From contig CM041780.1 of assembly GCA_023374045.1 (NCBI GenBank), positions 172,241,339 to 172,305,338 of the forward strand: DNA of 64,000 nucleotides, written 5' to 3'. The DNA is from Limonium bicolor. Its lineage: Eukaryota > Streptophyta > Magnoliopsida > Caryophyllales > Plumbaginaceae. Both the position numbers and the translations under genes were made by a program. The notes beneath the pieces are model-generated. The model saw only the letters and a program-made list of their open reading frames with translations, had not been told where the DNA came from and did no database searches. Position 1 is the first letter of the stretch. Each line of letters starts with the position of its first letter. This document shows positions 1 to 10,319 of the stretch, piece by piece.

Positions 1-510
1 TTGAATGTAACGAATCTCATGCTCTCGACCAATTAATTGAGGGGTTTGAGGAGGCATGACGGGGCATGTGATAACATTCTCAGCAGGGGCTGATTCCATA
101 CCACAAACCATTTTTATTTCAGGAGACTAGCTGGAGGGTCGACGCGGGGCGCAACAGTTGTATTTACTTTTGGTTAGACTTGGTACAGATTGAGACTACG
201 GTTATTTTGGACTCGGGTTTTGTAAACCGAGGTGTATATTTGGTTAGACGCTCACGTGTATGGTTTTGTATAAGACGGTTGTTGTTTTATATATTTTAGT
301 TTTATTTAAGCACTACTAGCTATCTATCTCTTGTGGTCACTGCGGGAATACCTTTCGTATGTTGATTATCATGTAACTCGTTATCACCCGTATGGGCGAG
401 TGATAACAGTGACACCATTAGAACGACAGTCTGTTATTTACCGCTGCGATTTATTTACTGAGTACGACGTTTATACTATAATTAGGAGCTGGATTAGTAG
501 GGGTGTTACA
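1..510 (+). mobile_element. 3' end of an LTR (element X), truncated by the window start
   Basis: The stretch ends in GGGGTGTTACA, the same terminus seen on the other gypsy LTRs here. Just before it is a CGCTGCGA-containing segment also found near the end of the other LTRs. What follows at 511 is not a primer site, so this is either the 3' LTR of an element or a solo LTR. It probably sits inside the 5' LTR of element A. Short open frames in it look random. Confidence 0.6.
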
Positions 511-3500
511 ATACATAACCTCTTCCAAAACAGCAAGGTAAAATCTCTCTTAAATCTTGCTTAAAAACTCCTTAAACTTGTCATTTAGAAAAAAATAACT
601 AACTAAACTATTGTTCATGATTTGTACATGGTTGAATGGTCCTGGTGCTACCCATGAAGTGCTAGGCAAATTTCCAAGAGGAAAATCAAAGTTCAAGAGG
701 TAAACTCCTTAAATAAGTTTTAAAAGCTTGTTCATGGTTAAGCAAAATGTTATGAAATAAAATCTAACCTAAGGTCTGCATATGTACAGTGCCGAGAACA
801 TATTGGGGCTGTTTGGACTCCTAGGTTGATTTAATACAAGGTAAGAACATTTAAACCATTTTTAAGACTTAAAAGACTATTACCTTGTAGTATATATTAT
901 GGCCGAGAATGTGTAATGGCATAAGTGCTGTTTAAACCTTGTAAATGTGTAGAAAATAAAGGTTATATGTTTGGTTGGTGAATCTAGGTGCTAATGAATT
1001 ATTAAGTCAAGTTTATAAGTTAAAAGTGAAAGCAAAATGATTTTTAAGTGTTAAAGGAAAAATCTTAAACAGGCTGTGTATAATATATAGTTGGTGGGCA
1101 TTTTAATGTCATTTTATGACTATGTTTATGTTATGTTTAAGGCCATGTGTTTAGGCCATTTTTAATTAAAGGCTTTAAATATTTATTTATTAAGTTTTTG
1201 GGTGATTAAATGTATTATTTAAGTTTCTGGTGCAAAGATGTAATTTTAGTGAACATATTCACCTACGAACATTTTGGATGAATAATGATGAATTTAGGTG
1301 TAACATAAATTAAATATAAAGTTATATTATGGTTTATAAACTTTATAAATGTTAAAATGAGCATAAGACTTCCCAAGTGGGTAAAACCGTAAATAAAAAA
1401 AGCTTAGGGTGCTAAATATTAATTAAAACCGAATGAGGGTGGTTTAGGAATTTTTAAAACATAAAATGTAATTTTTATAAAGTTTAAACACTTAAATGTA
1501 AAACTAGAAAGATAATAGGTGTTTTCGTACTTACTAATAAATGGTGGTCAAAAGAGTGTTTGGAGGGTCAACCTTGACCATATATGGTGTTTACCAAGTC
1601 GGAAAAAAATAAGTAATTGATTTGGTAACTTAAATCAAGTATTAAGTTAAAAATGAAAATTATAAAACTATTTGGGGTGTTTATGCAATTTTTGGAAGTT
1701 AAGGGCTGGAATGAGGTTAATATGACCAGTAGGGGTCTATACATAATTGGGTGAATTTTAGGTTGATTTTGGTAATTTAATAAACTAAGGGTTATAATAT
1801 ATAGTTTAGTATTAAAATGTAACATTTATAAAACTTATGGGGTTATTATGTAAATAACCAAAACTTAAGGGTGGAAAATAATATTGGAACAGCCGGGGTC
1901 TGCTCGGAAATATTTAAATTATTTTGGAAATTTTGGAATTAAATAAGTTAATATGTAATATAGGTTTTAGGTATTAAATTGTATGTTTACATAATAAATG
2001 AGGGGTTATGTAATAATGTGAGAGTTGTGGGTAATAGAATAAAATTGGAAAAGAGGGGCTGCTGTTCGAATTAAACCTACCTATATGTATATATGTTGAA
2101 TATTATAATGTTTTGGAATCTTAGGTTATAGATTAAATAATGAAAGGAAAAGTAACAACAAAATAATGTTTGTGGTGGTTTTGTAAATAATCAAAAATGA
2201 AGGGGAGGAATATTAAAAATGTCGAAAGTATAAGGTTAGTTTGGAATTTTCAGAAACAATGAACAGTAAATATAAGGTTCTAAAATGATATAAAGTGACT
2301 ATTACTATAGTATAAGAGAGTTATACAAAGGATTATTATGGTATACTTATACCTTTAAACAATCATATAAAGATGATGGAATTAAATTAGAAAGTGGGGA
2401 GTATAACGCATAGTTAGAAACTTATAAAATAAGAACTATGACAATGTATAAAATACCTTGTACAACATTAAGGTGAATCCTTGGTAAAAGGTTGCAAGTA
2501 AATAAACAATTAAATACAAGTGTGTCTAACAAAGAATGAAGAATCGAACTCATTATGGGAAACTTTATAATTCTTATATTATAAAATTATGATACAAGGT
2601 AATGTGGTATAATGCGATAAATAAATATCGAGTATTATGAAATTTGACTTCAAACGTCACCAAGTCAAACTACATTGACCAACCAACACAACGTAGCCAA
2701 GTAAATTAATTAACCAACACACATAAGATATTATACTAGTGTAAGTGGAGGCATAACTTGGCTTAATGAGCAACGGTAATAAACCATATTCTAAGTATGC
2801 ATAAATAAGTGTATATGATTAGGCATGCACACATGTAAGTGTGTGTACGTAAACATGTAAAGCAAATAACCACACAAGAGTATTAGAAGAATAAGTCCTG
2901 CGTACTAGATATTATTACAGTATTGAATACTATCTATACATAAACTGTAAATTGTCGTGAAACTGTAATCCCGAGAATTAATAACAAACCCGAGTTTAAC
3001 AAACAACCGACTAAGGGGTTAACTACGGGATGAAGATTAGAACCTACTTGTAATAGTTAAGCAATCTCATGAAATAGACGCTGATGTTAGAACAATATAT
3101 TACAGAGGTACGGGCTGCTAGATACGAGTTCGGGAGCACTAGTGGACAGACATGACTCACCACCTTAGCGTTATTGTCGGTGAACGGTATGTGAATGTGT
3201 GGTCTGAAAGCCCTAAGGGTTTCCTTGGGTTCCGGACATAATTGTGTGCTTGCATGTCTGATAAATAATTTATGCTTATGTTTATATGCGTTTATTTCCG
3301 GACCGTCAAAGCATTTATTAATTGTGCGCGTACGTCGTGCGGACATGTCATACTGATTACCACCCTAACTGTGTATGAAAGACTCTGGATACTATTTGTG
3401 AGAGTAAACAACTTCTAACACTAAGTGAGGAACTTAGTTTAGAGACCCGGTATTAACCGTCTCTAGAGTGATGACTTGACCTTCGAACATCACATAGCAT

Positions 3501-4604
3501 ACTTCTAGGTTGTGTGTAAGACCCAATAGGGCATCCAATAAAAATATGTTTTCTCCAATAACGAGATTGAATCTACAGGAGACTAATTAAAATACGCTAA
3601 CTTATGAGAGTGTGATAATAAATTAATTAATGAAACAATGTTCCTAAATCCTGGTATGCATACGTTCCAGCAGGTTGCACATAGTGATCACTAGATTTCT
3701 AACACCCGTTTAGGGTCTACTCTTGTTTATCTTACGAGCCGGATACGATCGTTAGTTGGAGTGTGCTACCGTTGGCACCAAAGGCTACAGCCTAATGGAC
3801 ATCTACCACTGTAGATAAGTGAGCCCGTCTACCACTGTAGATGGCACCGGACTACTATCCAAATTATTAATTGTGAGGTAAACGGGGAATTGTCCTTAAC
3901 ATGACACCCGTATGACTATGTGAGATTGTTGGAAGCGGAGCTTCATATGGTGAAAATGATCAAGTGAGATTAACTGGACCTCGACTAATTTGACTCGGGC
4001 TCATTATTCGATTATGATTGTCTTAATAGCATGCCTTGTTGTGTGATTATTGAAGTGCCTGTTGTATGTTTAAATTCTACTTTTACAGTTTTGTTACAAG
4101 CATGTAACCGGAACAGCATGTAATGAGCCCCTTGTTAATCAAGATGGCTAAAATGACCTAAGTGGCCTAAATGCGTCTCGGATCACATTTAGCACACCAG
4201 TAGTTGGCTGAGCCTTTATGGCACCACATTCTAGGTTTGTAGCTGCTTGAAGACCGTACGCGAGAGCGGGAACTTTCAGGGATTAGTAGCATGTTACTTC
4301 TTGACTATACCTTAGGATTTAGTAATCTGTTTTTGACTTTTGGCATGGTTAAGTAGATTGCTCACTAGTCGGTTTTGGAATTAAATTCTGTACTTGCTGG
4401 ATAAATTTGTATTCCCGTCATCACAGTGGTTATGTCGTATTATGGATTGATTGTAGGATAGTCGCTGCATTACTTACATGGGCGGGTAATGGCGAGTAAC
4501 ACCTAGTTAAACGTTTAATTTAATTTTCCGCTGCGACGTCTTTTATTATGCTACGCTTGCGTTAGTTGATATCATTTAGGTGCGTAATTTACAGGGGTGT
4601 TACA
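511..4604 (+). repeat. 5' LTR of element A (upstream end not identified)
   Basis: AT-rich, non-coding sequence that ends in GGGGTGTTACA directly before a primer binding site, which marks the end of a 5' LTR. The start of this LTR (expected TGAAATACCCC, as at 20362) is not present downstream of 510, so it is probably interrupted by element X. I could not find a clear overlap with the preserved first 1.3 kb of the 3' LTR, as expected if the two surviving parts cover mostly different portions. No gene is visible in these 4.1 kb. Confidence 0.7.
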
Positions 4605-4608
4605 AAAG

Positions 4609-4620
4609 TGGTATCAGAGC
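4609..4620 (+). other. Primer binding site of element A (initiator Met tRNA)
   Basis: TGGTATCAGAGC lies four bases after the LTR end. It is the plant gypsy primer site complementary to the 3' end of initiator methionine tRNA. Confidence 0.9.
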
Positions 4621-5415
4621 GGAGTACCGCTCTGATGACGGAATTAAAAGATGTGAGCATAGGTTACCTTTGGGAACACGGGAAACGTTGTGAGGACCGA
4701 GACCTAATGAGGTCTTAGGATATTGCGATTAACGCTAAAAAATTATTCCTAGTAAATGATACGACCTCTGGACTTACATATGTCAAGTAGAGGTAGGGGC
4801 CGACCAGCTGGCAGTACAAGCGGTGGTGTACCCGAGATTCCAGGCATAGCAGAGGCCTTTGCTGCATTCCTCGCACAGATGGGCACACAGATGACAGGCG
4901 GAGCGCCTGCAGGGACCCACCCACCGCAGCCCAGAGAGAAGAATTAGCTGAAGGCCGTAGCCGTCACTCGAGTACCGACTTATTCATGGGAGCCGAACCC
5001 CGCCGCACTAGAGAGCTTCATCACTGAGCACGAGAAGGCATTCGAGGCCTTGCATGTACCTGCAGCTGAGCAGATCGGTATTGCTGCTTTCCATCTGAAG
5101 GAAGCAGCTAGCATTTGGTGGCGGTTAGTGAAGGACCACCACTTGGCCTTGCCCGACTTCACATGGGCTTCCTTCGTGGCATTGCTGAGATCGTAGTACT
5201 ACCCCACACATCTGATGGAGAAGAAGCGTCGGGAGTTCGAGGCTTTGACCCAGGGTAGCATGTCTGTTGGTGAGTATTATGCCAAGTTCATTGGCCTGCT
5301 GAATTTTATCCCGGGAGTAGACTACTCTGACAGAGTCAAGATTGAGAGGTTCTGGGGCGGACTCCTCTTTCGTATCCAGACGGCCATGAGTGCCAACCTC
5401 TATACTACCCTTCAG

Positions 5416-5491
5416 GTACGAGGAAGTGTAACCTTAATGTCTACCTAAACAAGTCACCCAATTACTTGGAGACCTAACTGCAAAATTTCAG
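5416..5491 (+). other. Predicted gag intron 1 of element A (76 nt)
   Basis: CAG|GTACGAGG at the left and AAATTTCAG|GACTGC at the right. Read through, the frame hits a stop; removed, Gag continues in phase 0 from TLQ into DCYDVAS. Element B has an intron at the identical residue (TSLQ / ECYHAAS) with different intron sequence. Confidence 0.75.
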
Positions 5492-5631
5492 GACTGCTAT
5501 GATGTTGCCTCGAGGACGGAGTTGGTACTCAAGACTCGGGACGAGATCCTTGGTAAGAAGAAGAGGAAGAATACTGAGAGTGAGTCTAAGGTTGAAGGAG
5601 CATCTCAGGGCGGGGGCAGGAAGAAGGAGAA

Positions 5632-5708
5632 GTAAAAAAACACCATGAATAATTATAATGTTACGTTTAATTTGTTTGTAAAGATTGCTAACCCGAAACC
5701 AGTAATAG
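5632..5708 (+). other. Predicted gag intron 2 of element A (77 nt), absent from B
   Basis: GAGAA|GTAAAAAA to CAGTAATAG|GAAGATC. Removing it joins a Lys-rich segment (RKKE) to another (KIFTKKKGQ) in frame and avoids the TAA at 5633. The matching Lys/Gln-rich part of element B is uninterrupted. Confidence 0.6.
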
Positions 5709-5830
5709 GAAGATCTTCACTAAGAAGAAGGGACAAACGAGTCACCAGGGCCAGAAGGCCAAGGAGCAGGTCCCTCGGTTGACAGCCCCGCCTATTGATG
5801 CACAGCCCTTGAGATCAGCGCCTCCTAAGG

Positions 5831-5914
5831 GTAAGTATATCTGCCTCTTATCTTTAACAGTAAACCCTTATCTCCTAAACCATATCCTACTGATTGATGT
5901 TGAGTTATAAATAG
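5831..5914 (+). other. Predicted gag intron 3 of element A (84 nt)
   Basis: CCTAAGG|GTAAGTATATC is a near-ideal plant donor; the acceptor is ATAAATAG|GTACCG. Splicing in phase 1 joins PPKG to TDRPQRHYYC and so puts the zinc knuckles in frame. Element B has an intron at the same codon and phase (29559-29646). Confidence 0.8.
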
Positions 5915-6250
5915 GTACCGACCGACCCCAGCGCCATTACTATTGCAAGCGCTATGGGAAGGACCACCCTGGCGTGGACTGTAGCGGGCGGAAGGTGGAG
6001 TGCCTCTACTGCAAGAAGGAGGGGCACAGAGATATTGAGTGCTATGTGAATCCAGACAGCAGAAACTACAATGCTTCCCGAGCATCTCAGAAGACCTCAG
6101 CTGGAGGATCTGGAGCTTCTCAGCCCGTTCACCTTAGCCGGACTCCAACCGATACTAGATACCAGAAGGGGAAGGGAGTAGCTCAAGGGCAGGCGACCCT
6201 CAATTCTGCGGGAGCCTCAGGCGCTGAGGCTAGTGCTCAGCGCGCTCCAG

Positions 6251-7247
6251 GTAATTCTAAAGCCCGGACGTGATTGTGTGAAAAGCATGTTTGTGTGTTA
6301 AACGCTTTGATACCATGCTCTATGAATCAAGTCAACTTAGTAGAAAACTTATATTAGGGTAGTTTCCACATTTTAGGTAGTTTCGATATTTGCTACCCCA
6401 TACCATCAAGAGCGAGGTCACCTTTGCACACCGATGAAGAACGGGAGTATCCATATGAGAAATGCCATGTCATTCAACCGGGCATGATTCTGCTCAAGGA
6501 GTTCTTGACCCTCGACGAACAAGCTAACATCATAGATGAGTGTAGAACCATGGGTAGAGGGTTAGGAGGCTTTTACATTCCAGGTTATGCTAGTGGTTCA
6601 AAGATGAAATTGCAAATGATGTGCTTAGGTAGAGATTGGGATCCACAAACACAGACCTATCATGAGGTTAGAAAACTAGATATGGTGAGAGTATCTAGGA
6701 TATCTGAGAGTTTTAGGACCCTGGTGAAGAAGGCGATGGAGACCGCACAGTAGATGGAAGAAGATCCAATTCCCAACATTGAAGCCGACACCTACATTGT
6801 GAACTTCTACGAGCAAGGGGGACGATTGGGGTTGCACCAGGACCGGGATGAGTCACTCGAGTCCATTTCCAAGGGGATCCCAGTAGTATCGTTCTCCATT
6901 AGAGATGAAGCAGAATTCCTATATGGTGACCAGAAGAGAATGGACTTAGCACACAAGCTGGTCCTGAAGTCAGGAGATGTATTGATTTTTGGAGGAGATT
7001 CAAGACTAGTATACCACGAGATCAAGCGGATCAAGTTGAACACCGCACCACCAGCCTTAGTTAATGCTACCCATATCCGACCGGGACGTTTCAATTTGAC
7101 CTTTAGAGAGTTCTGATGTAATGATGTAAGTTGTGAGTTATGTATGCAAGCATGATGTAATGTTTGATGGTTTGATAAAAGTGACATCTTTGAGTTCTTT
7201 TGAATATGTGTTTCAACGTCGTTCTCAAACCCATTTCCTTAATCCAG
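6251..7247 (+). other. Alternative intron of element A enclosing the AlkB exon
   Basis: The donor CTCCAG|GTAATTC follows the last zinc-knuckle exon in phase 1. A proximal acceptor ends at 6376 (CATTTTAG) and a distal one at 7247 (after a T-rich tract, CCTTAATCCAG). Both restore an open frame: the proximal leads into AlkB (126-nt intron), the distal into GHDPEKGG and then protease (997-nt intron). Element B repeats this layout with introns of 124 and 985 nt. Splicing is inferred; no transcript is available. Confidence 0.7.
6377..7116 (+). pseudogene. AlkB-type 2-oxoglutarate/Fe(II) dioxygenase in element A, one nonsense codon
   Basis: Predicted oxidative demethylase of the AlkB family, which removes methyl groups from N-methylated bases in RNA or DNA using Fe(II) and 2-oxoglutarate. 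The frame is open from 6358 and runs to TGA 7114-7116, broken only by TAG 6751-6753 where element B has a Gln codon. The N-terminal part carries VIQPGMILLKEFLT and GGFYIPG. The catalytic core carries the iron ligands His (6835-6837) and Asp (6841-6843) in GLHQDRDE, the distal His (7015-7017) in RLVYHEIK, and the Arg pair in RFNLTFR (7087, 7105), matching the E. coli AlkB R-x-N-x5-R pattern. About 245 residues, the full domain. There is no clear own ATG; the acceptor at 6376 joins it in frame to gag. Codon content and relatedness point to capture of a plant ALKBH1/AlkB-like gene (inference). Confidence 0.88.
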
Positions 7248-7790
7248 GCCATGACCCCGAGAAGGGAGGTACCCTCAATATCCTCAATATGACCCAAGCC
7301 AAGGAGTTTGGCAATGTCATTACGGGTAAGGCTCAAAACAAATTAACAATTCCCACTTAAGAAATTCTAGACTACGAAGCTAATATTAACAACAACCTTA
7401 GGTACCTTCCCTGTAAACAATACCGATGCATCGATCCTATTTGACACAGGGGCAACCCACTCTTTTGTATCCTCTTCCTTCGCGACGAAGTTAGGGTTGA
7501 CCCCAGAGCCACTCTCAGATTTCTCAGTTGCATTACCTTCGAAGGAGAAAGTGGCATGCACGGGACGCTACACCGACCTACAGATCAGCATACGGGGCGA
7601 GACCTTTCCAGCCGATCTGATAGAGTTCAGAGGGTTAGGCTTCGACATCATCCTTGGTATGGATTGGCTGCAGAAGCACAAGGGCATATTACATTGTGCT
7701 GAGCACAGATAATTACTTAGAAGCCCAAGTGGCAAGACAGTCTCCTACCGCAGCGTTCCTAAAGAACTGACCTTCAAGTTAGTATCCGCC
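7248..7790 (+). pseudogene. pol: pol of element A: aspartic protease region
   Basis: Retroviral-type aspartic protease that cleaves the polyprotein. After the distal acceptor, a short exon (7248-7325: GHDPEKGG to NVITG) joins over a predicted 76-nt intron to TFPVNNTDASILFDTGATHSF; the active-site Asp is codon 7443-7445 in FDTG. The conserved downstream block LIEFRGLGFDIILGMDWL is present. A TAA at 7710 stops the frame where element B has a Leu codon. Same frame as the reverse transcriptase that follows. Confidence 0.85.
7326..7401 (+). other. Predicted intron 5 of element A, in protease (76 nt), absent from B
   Basis: ATTACGG|GTAAGGC to AACCTTAG|GTACCTT, phase 1. Removal joins NVIT-G to TFPVN; element B reads ILTGTFPVN without interruption, so the intron was gained in A's lineage or lost in B's. 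Confidence 0.7.
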
Positions 7791-9293
7791 TTGACCTTGA
7801 TGAAGGAGGTGAGGAAGGGACAGCCAGCTTATCTATGCTACGTCCAGGATTTGAGCCATGAGGAGCAAATGGCGTTGGACATCCCCATAATGTCTGACTT
7901 CCCTGATCTATTTCCTGAGGAGTTGTCAGGCATGCCGCCTGTGCGAGAGGTGGAGTTCTCCATCGACTTATTACCGGGGACGGGGCCTATAGCTAAGGCG
8001 CCCTACCGGATGGCTCCAGCTGAGATGAGAGAGTTGAAGGTTCAGCTTGAGGACTTGTTGGAGAAGGGCTTTATCAGACCGAGTTTGTCTCCATGGGGAG
8101 CACCGGTACTATTTGTGAAGAAGAAAGATGGCAGTATGCGACTTTGCATTGACTACCGTGAGTTAAATGCAGTGTCTGTGAAGAACAAGTGTCTCCTACC
8201 ACGCATCGACGACCTATTTGATCAGTTGAGAGGAGCTTCAGTATTCTCGAAGATAGACCTCAGATCGGGATACCACCAGATACGGATAGCAGAGGGGGAC
8301 ATTGAGAAGATGGCTTTCCAAACACGCTATGGGTATTATGAGTTCACTGTGATGCCGTTCGGATTATCGAACGCCCCAGCTATTTTCATGGACCTCATGA
8401 ACTGCCTATTCAGAGAGTAGTTAGATACCTCAGTGGTAGTGTTCATCGACGACATTCTGATCTACTCTAAGACCAAGGAGGACCATGAGATACACTTGAG
8501 ACAGGTTTTGGATATCATGTGAGAGAATCAGCTCTATGCCAAGCTCTCAAAGTGTGAGTTTTGGCTGGACAGTGTGGCATTCCTTGGGCATATCATTTCA
8601 GCCAATGGCATATCTGTTGACCCGACAAAGATTGAGGCAGTCAAGACTTGGCCAAGACCAAAGACAGTCACTGATATCCGTAGTTTCTTAGGTTTGGCCG
8701 GCTACTACAGGAGATTCATACGGGATTTCTCTTAAGTGGCCAAACCCATGACAAATTTAATGAAGAAGGATGCACCTTTTATATGGACTGATGATTGTGA
8801 GCATTCCTTTCAAACACTGAAGGACCTACTAACGTCGGCACCCATACTGGCTATCCCTGAAGAGACCGATGGGTTCGAGGTGTATTGTGATGCATCAGGC
8901 ATGGGGCTAGGGTGTGTACTCATGCAGCATGGCAAAGTTGTTGCTTATGCTTCCCGCCAGCTAAAGAAGCATGGAGAAAACTACCCGACACATGATTTGG
9001 AGTTAAGCGTAGTGGTGTTTGCATTGAATATTTGGCGTCACTACCTATATGGTGTCACAGTAACAATCTACTCCGACCATAAGAGCCTTCAGCACCTCTT
9101 CACACAGAAGGAGCTGAACATGAGACAGAGGCGATGGGTCGAGTTTCTGAAAGACTACGACATCGACCTGAAGTACAAGAAGGGCAAGGCTAATGTAGTA
9201 GCCGATGCCTTGAGCAGGAGAGCTCACTCCTTATGTGCAATGTCAGCTACCAGCAGCCTAGTCGACGAAGTACGTTGTGCCCAGGATGGAGAT
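7791..9293 (+). pseudogene. pol: pol of element A: reverse transcriptase and RNase H
   Basis: Copies element RNA into DNA and degrades the RNA strand. RT motifs run in order: [62 protein letters not shown] and the catalytic FIDD at 8442-8453. Then come the connection ([10 protein letters not shown]) and RNase H ([37 protein letters not shown]). In-frame stops: TAG 8418, TGA 8520, TAA 8733, and TAG 9294 at the end. The frame is otherwise continuous over 1.5 kb, so decay is mostly by substitution. Closely related to element B's RT. Confidence 0.95.
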
Positions 9294-9296
9294 TAG

Positions 9297-10319
9297 TACA
9301 TACAGACCATATGGCAACAGTTAGTAGACGGTATCTTCCAGAGACAGAAATATGACTTCACTCTCAGCAACGATGGGTTGATTAGAGTAAATAACAGATT
9401 ATGCATTCCAGAGTCGAGCCCAGACTTGAAAGAGAAGATTCTGTAGGAAGCTCATTGCTCTTTCTTATCCATCCATCCAGGTTCCTCGAAGATGTATAAG
9501 GACCTAAAGGTTCATTTTTGGTGGAGTGGTATGAAGAAGGATGTAGCAGAGTTCGTGAACCGCTGCTTGACTTGTCAGAAAGTCAAGTTCCAGCACAGGA
9601 GACCAGGAGGATTGGTGTAGCCTATGCCCATTCCTTGTTGGAAGTTTGAGGACTTGTCCATGGACTTCGTAGTCGGCCTTCCCCCGACTTAGGGAGCGGC
9701 GAACACCATTGGGTTATTGTTGATAGACTAACTAAAGTGGCGAAGTTCATACCCGTCAAGGACACCTGGAAGGTCCCGAAGTTAGCGAACGTCTTTGAGA
9801 GAGAGATTATTAGGCACCACGGGGTACCTTAGACTATTATGTCAGATAGAGATTCTCGATTCCTTTCGAGATTCTGGGGGCAAGTTCAGGAGGCATTGGG
9901 TTCTATACTGAAGCTGAGTATCGCCTTTCACCCACAAACGGACGGTCAAAGTGAAAGAACCATCCAGACCCTAGAGGACATGCTGAGAGCATGTGCCTTG
10001 GACTTCCAGGACAGCTGGATAGATCGACTACATTTGATTGAGTTTGCCTACAACAATAGCTACCATGCATCCATTCAGATGCCGCCATTTCAGGCATTGT
10101 ATGGGCGACCGTGTAGGACACCTCTCTGCTGGGATGAGGCCAACGACAGTATCTGCTTGGGCCCTGACTACCTTGAGCAAGTAAAGGAAGATGTCTTGCA
10201 GATCCGACAGAACATGAAGGCTGCCCAGGACAGACAAAAGTGTTATGCTGATGTCAGAAGGAGAGATCTCGAGTTTGCAATAGGCGATCGAGTCTTCCTT
10301 CGAGTTTCTCCTATGAAGG
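9297..10319 (+). pseudogene. pol: pol of element A: integrase, N-terminal and catalytic part
   Basis: Inserts the cDNA into the host genome. The HHCC zinc domain is visible (His-x-His with SIHPGSSKMYKDL, then CLTCQKVK), followed by the DDE core: Asp in SMDFVVGLPP (9663), SDRD (9845) and Glu in PQTDGQSERTIQ (9953-9955), all retained. Stops at 9444, 9618, 9690 and 9830 and one frameshift near 9705 inactivate it. The reading frame is cut at 10319 by a solo LTR and resumes at 15170. Confidence 0.93.
10315..10319 (+). repeat. Target-site duplication GAAGG, left copy
   Basis: GAAGG precedes the LTR start and is repeated at 15170-15174, immediately after the LTR end. A 5-bp duplication is the gypsy integrase signature. 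Confidence 0.95.

Larger units (their letters stand above)
4780..6250 (+). pseudogene. gag: gag of element A, multi-exon, degenerate
   Basis: Structural Gag protein: packages genomic RNA in the cytoplasmic particle. ATG 4780 opens a basic N-terminus (MSSRGRGRP), followed by the retrotransposon Gag core (motifs WWRLVK, EYYAKF, DRVKIERFWGG) and a double zinc knuckle at about 5940-6040. The first knuckle has lost its second Cys (CKRY instead of the CRQC of element B); the second, CLYCKKEGHRDIEC, is intact. TAG codons at 4945 and 5194 break exon 1. The frame is otherwise kept only if three short GT-AG introns are removed (5416-5491, 5632-5708, 5831-5914), after which it runs to the donor at 6250/6251. 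It is followed by the AlkB exon and pol. The chromovirus assignment comes from the linked integrase/chromodomain. Confidence 0.85.

Noticed and set aside
6377..7116. AlkB as an integrated fragment of a plant RNA virus
   Set aside because: No replicase or coat sequence adjoins it, it sits in the same splice context in two retrotransposons, and its motifs (GGFY, LHQD, RPGRFNLTFR) look like cellular AlkB.
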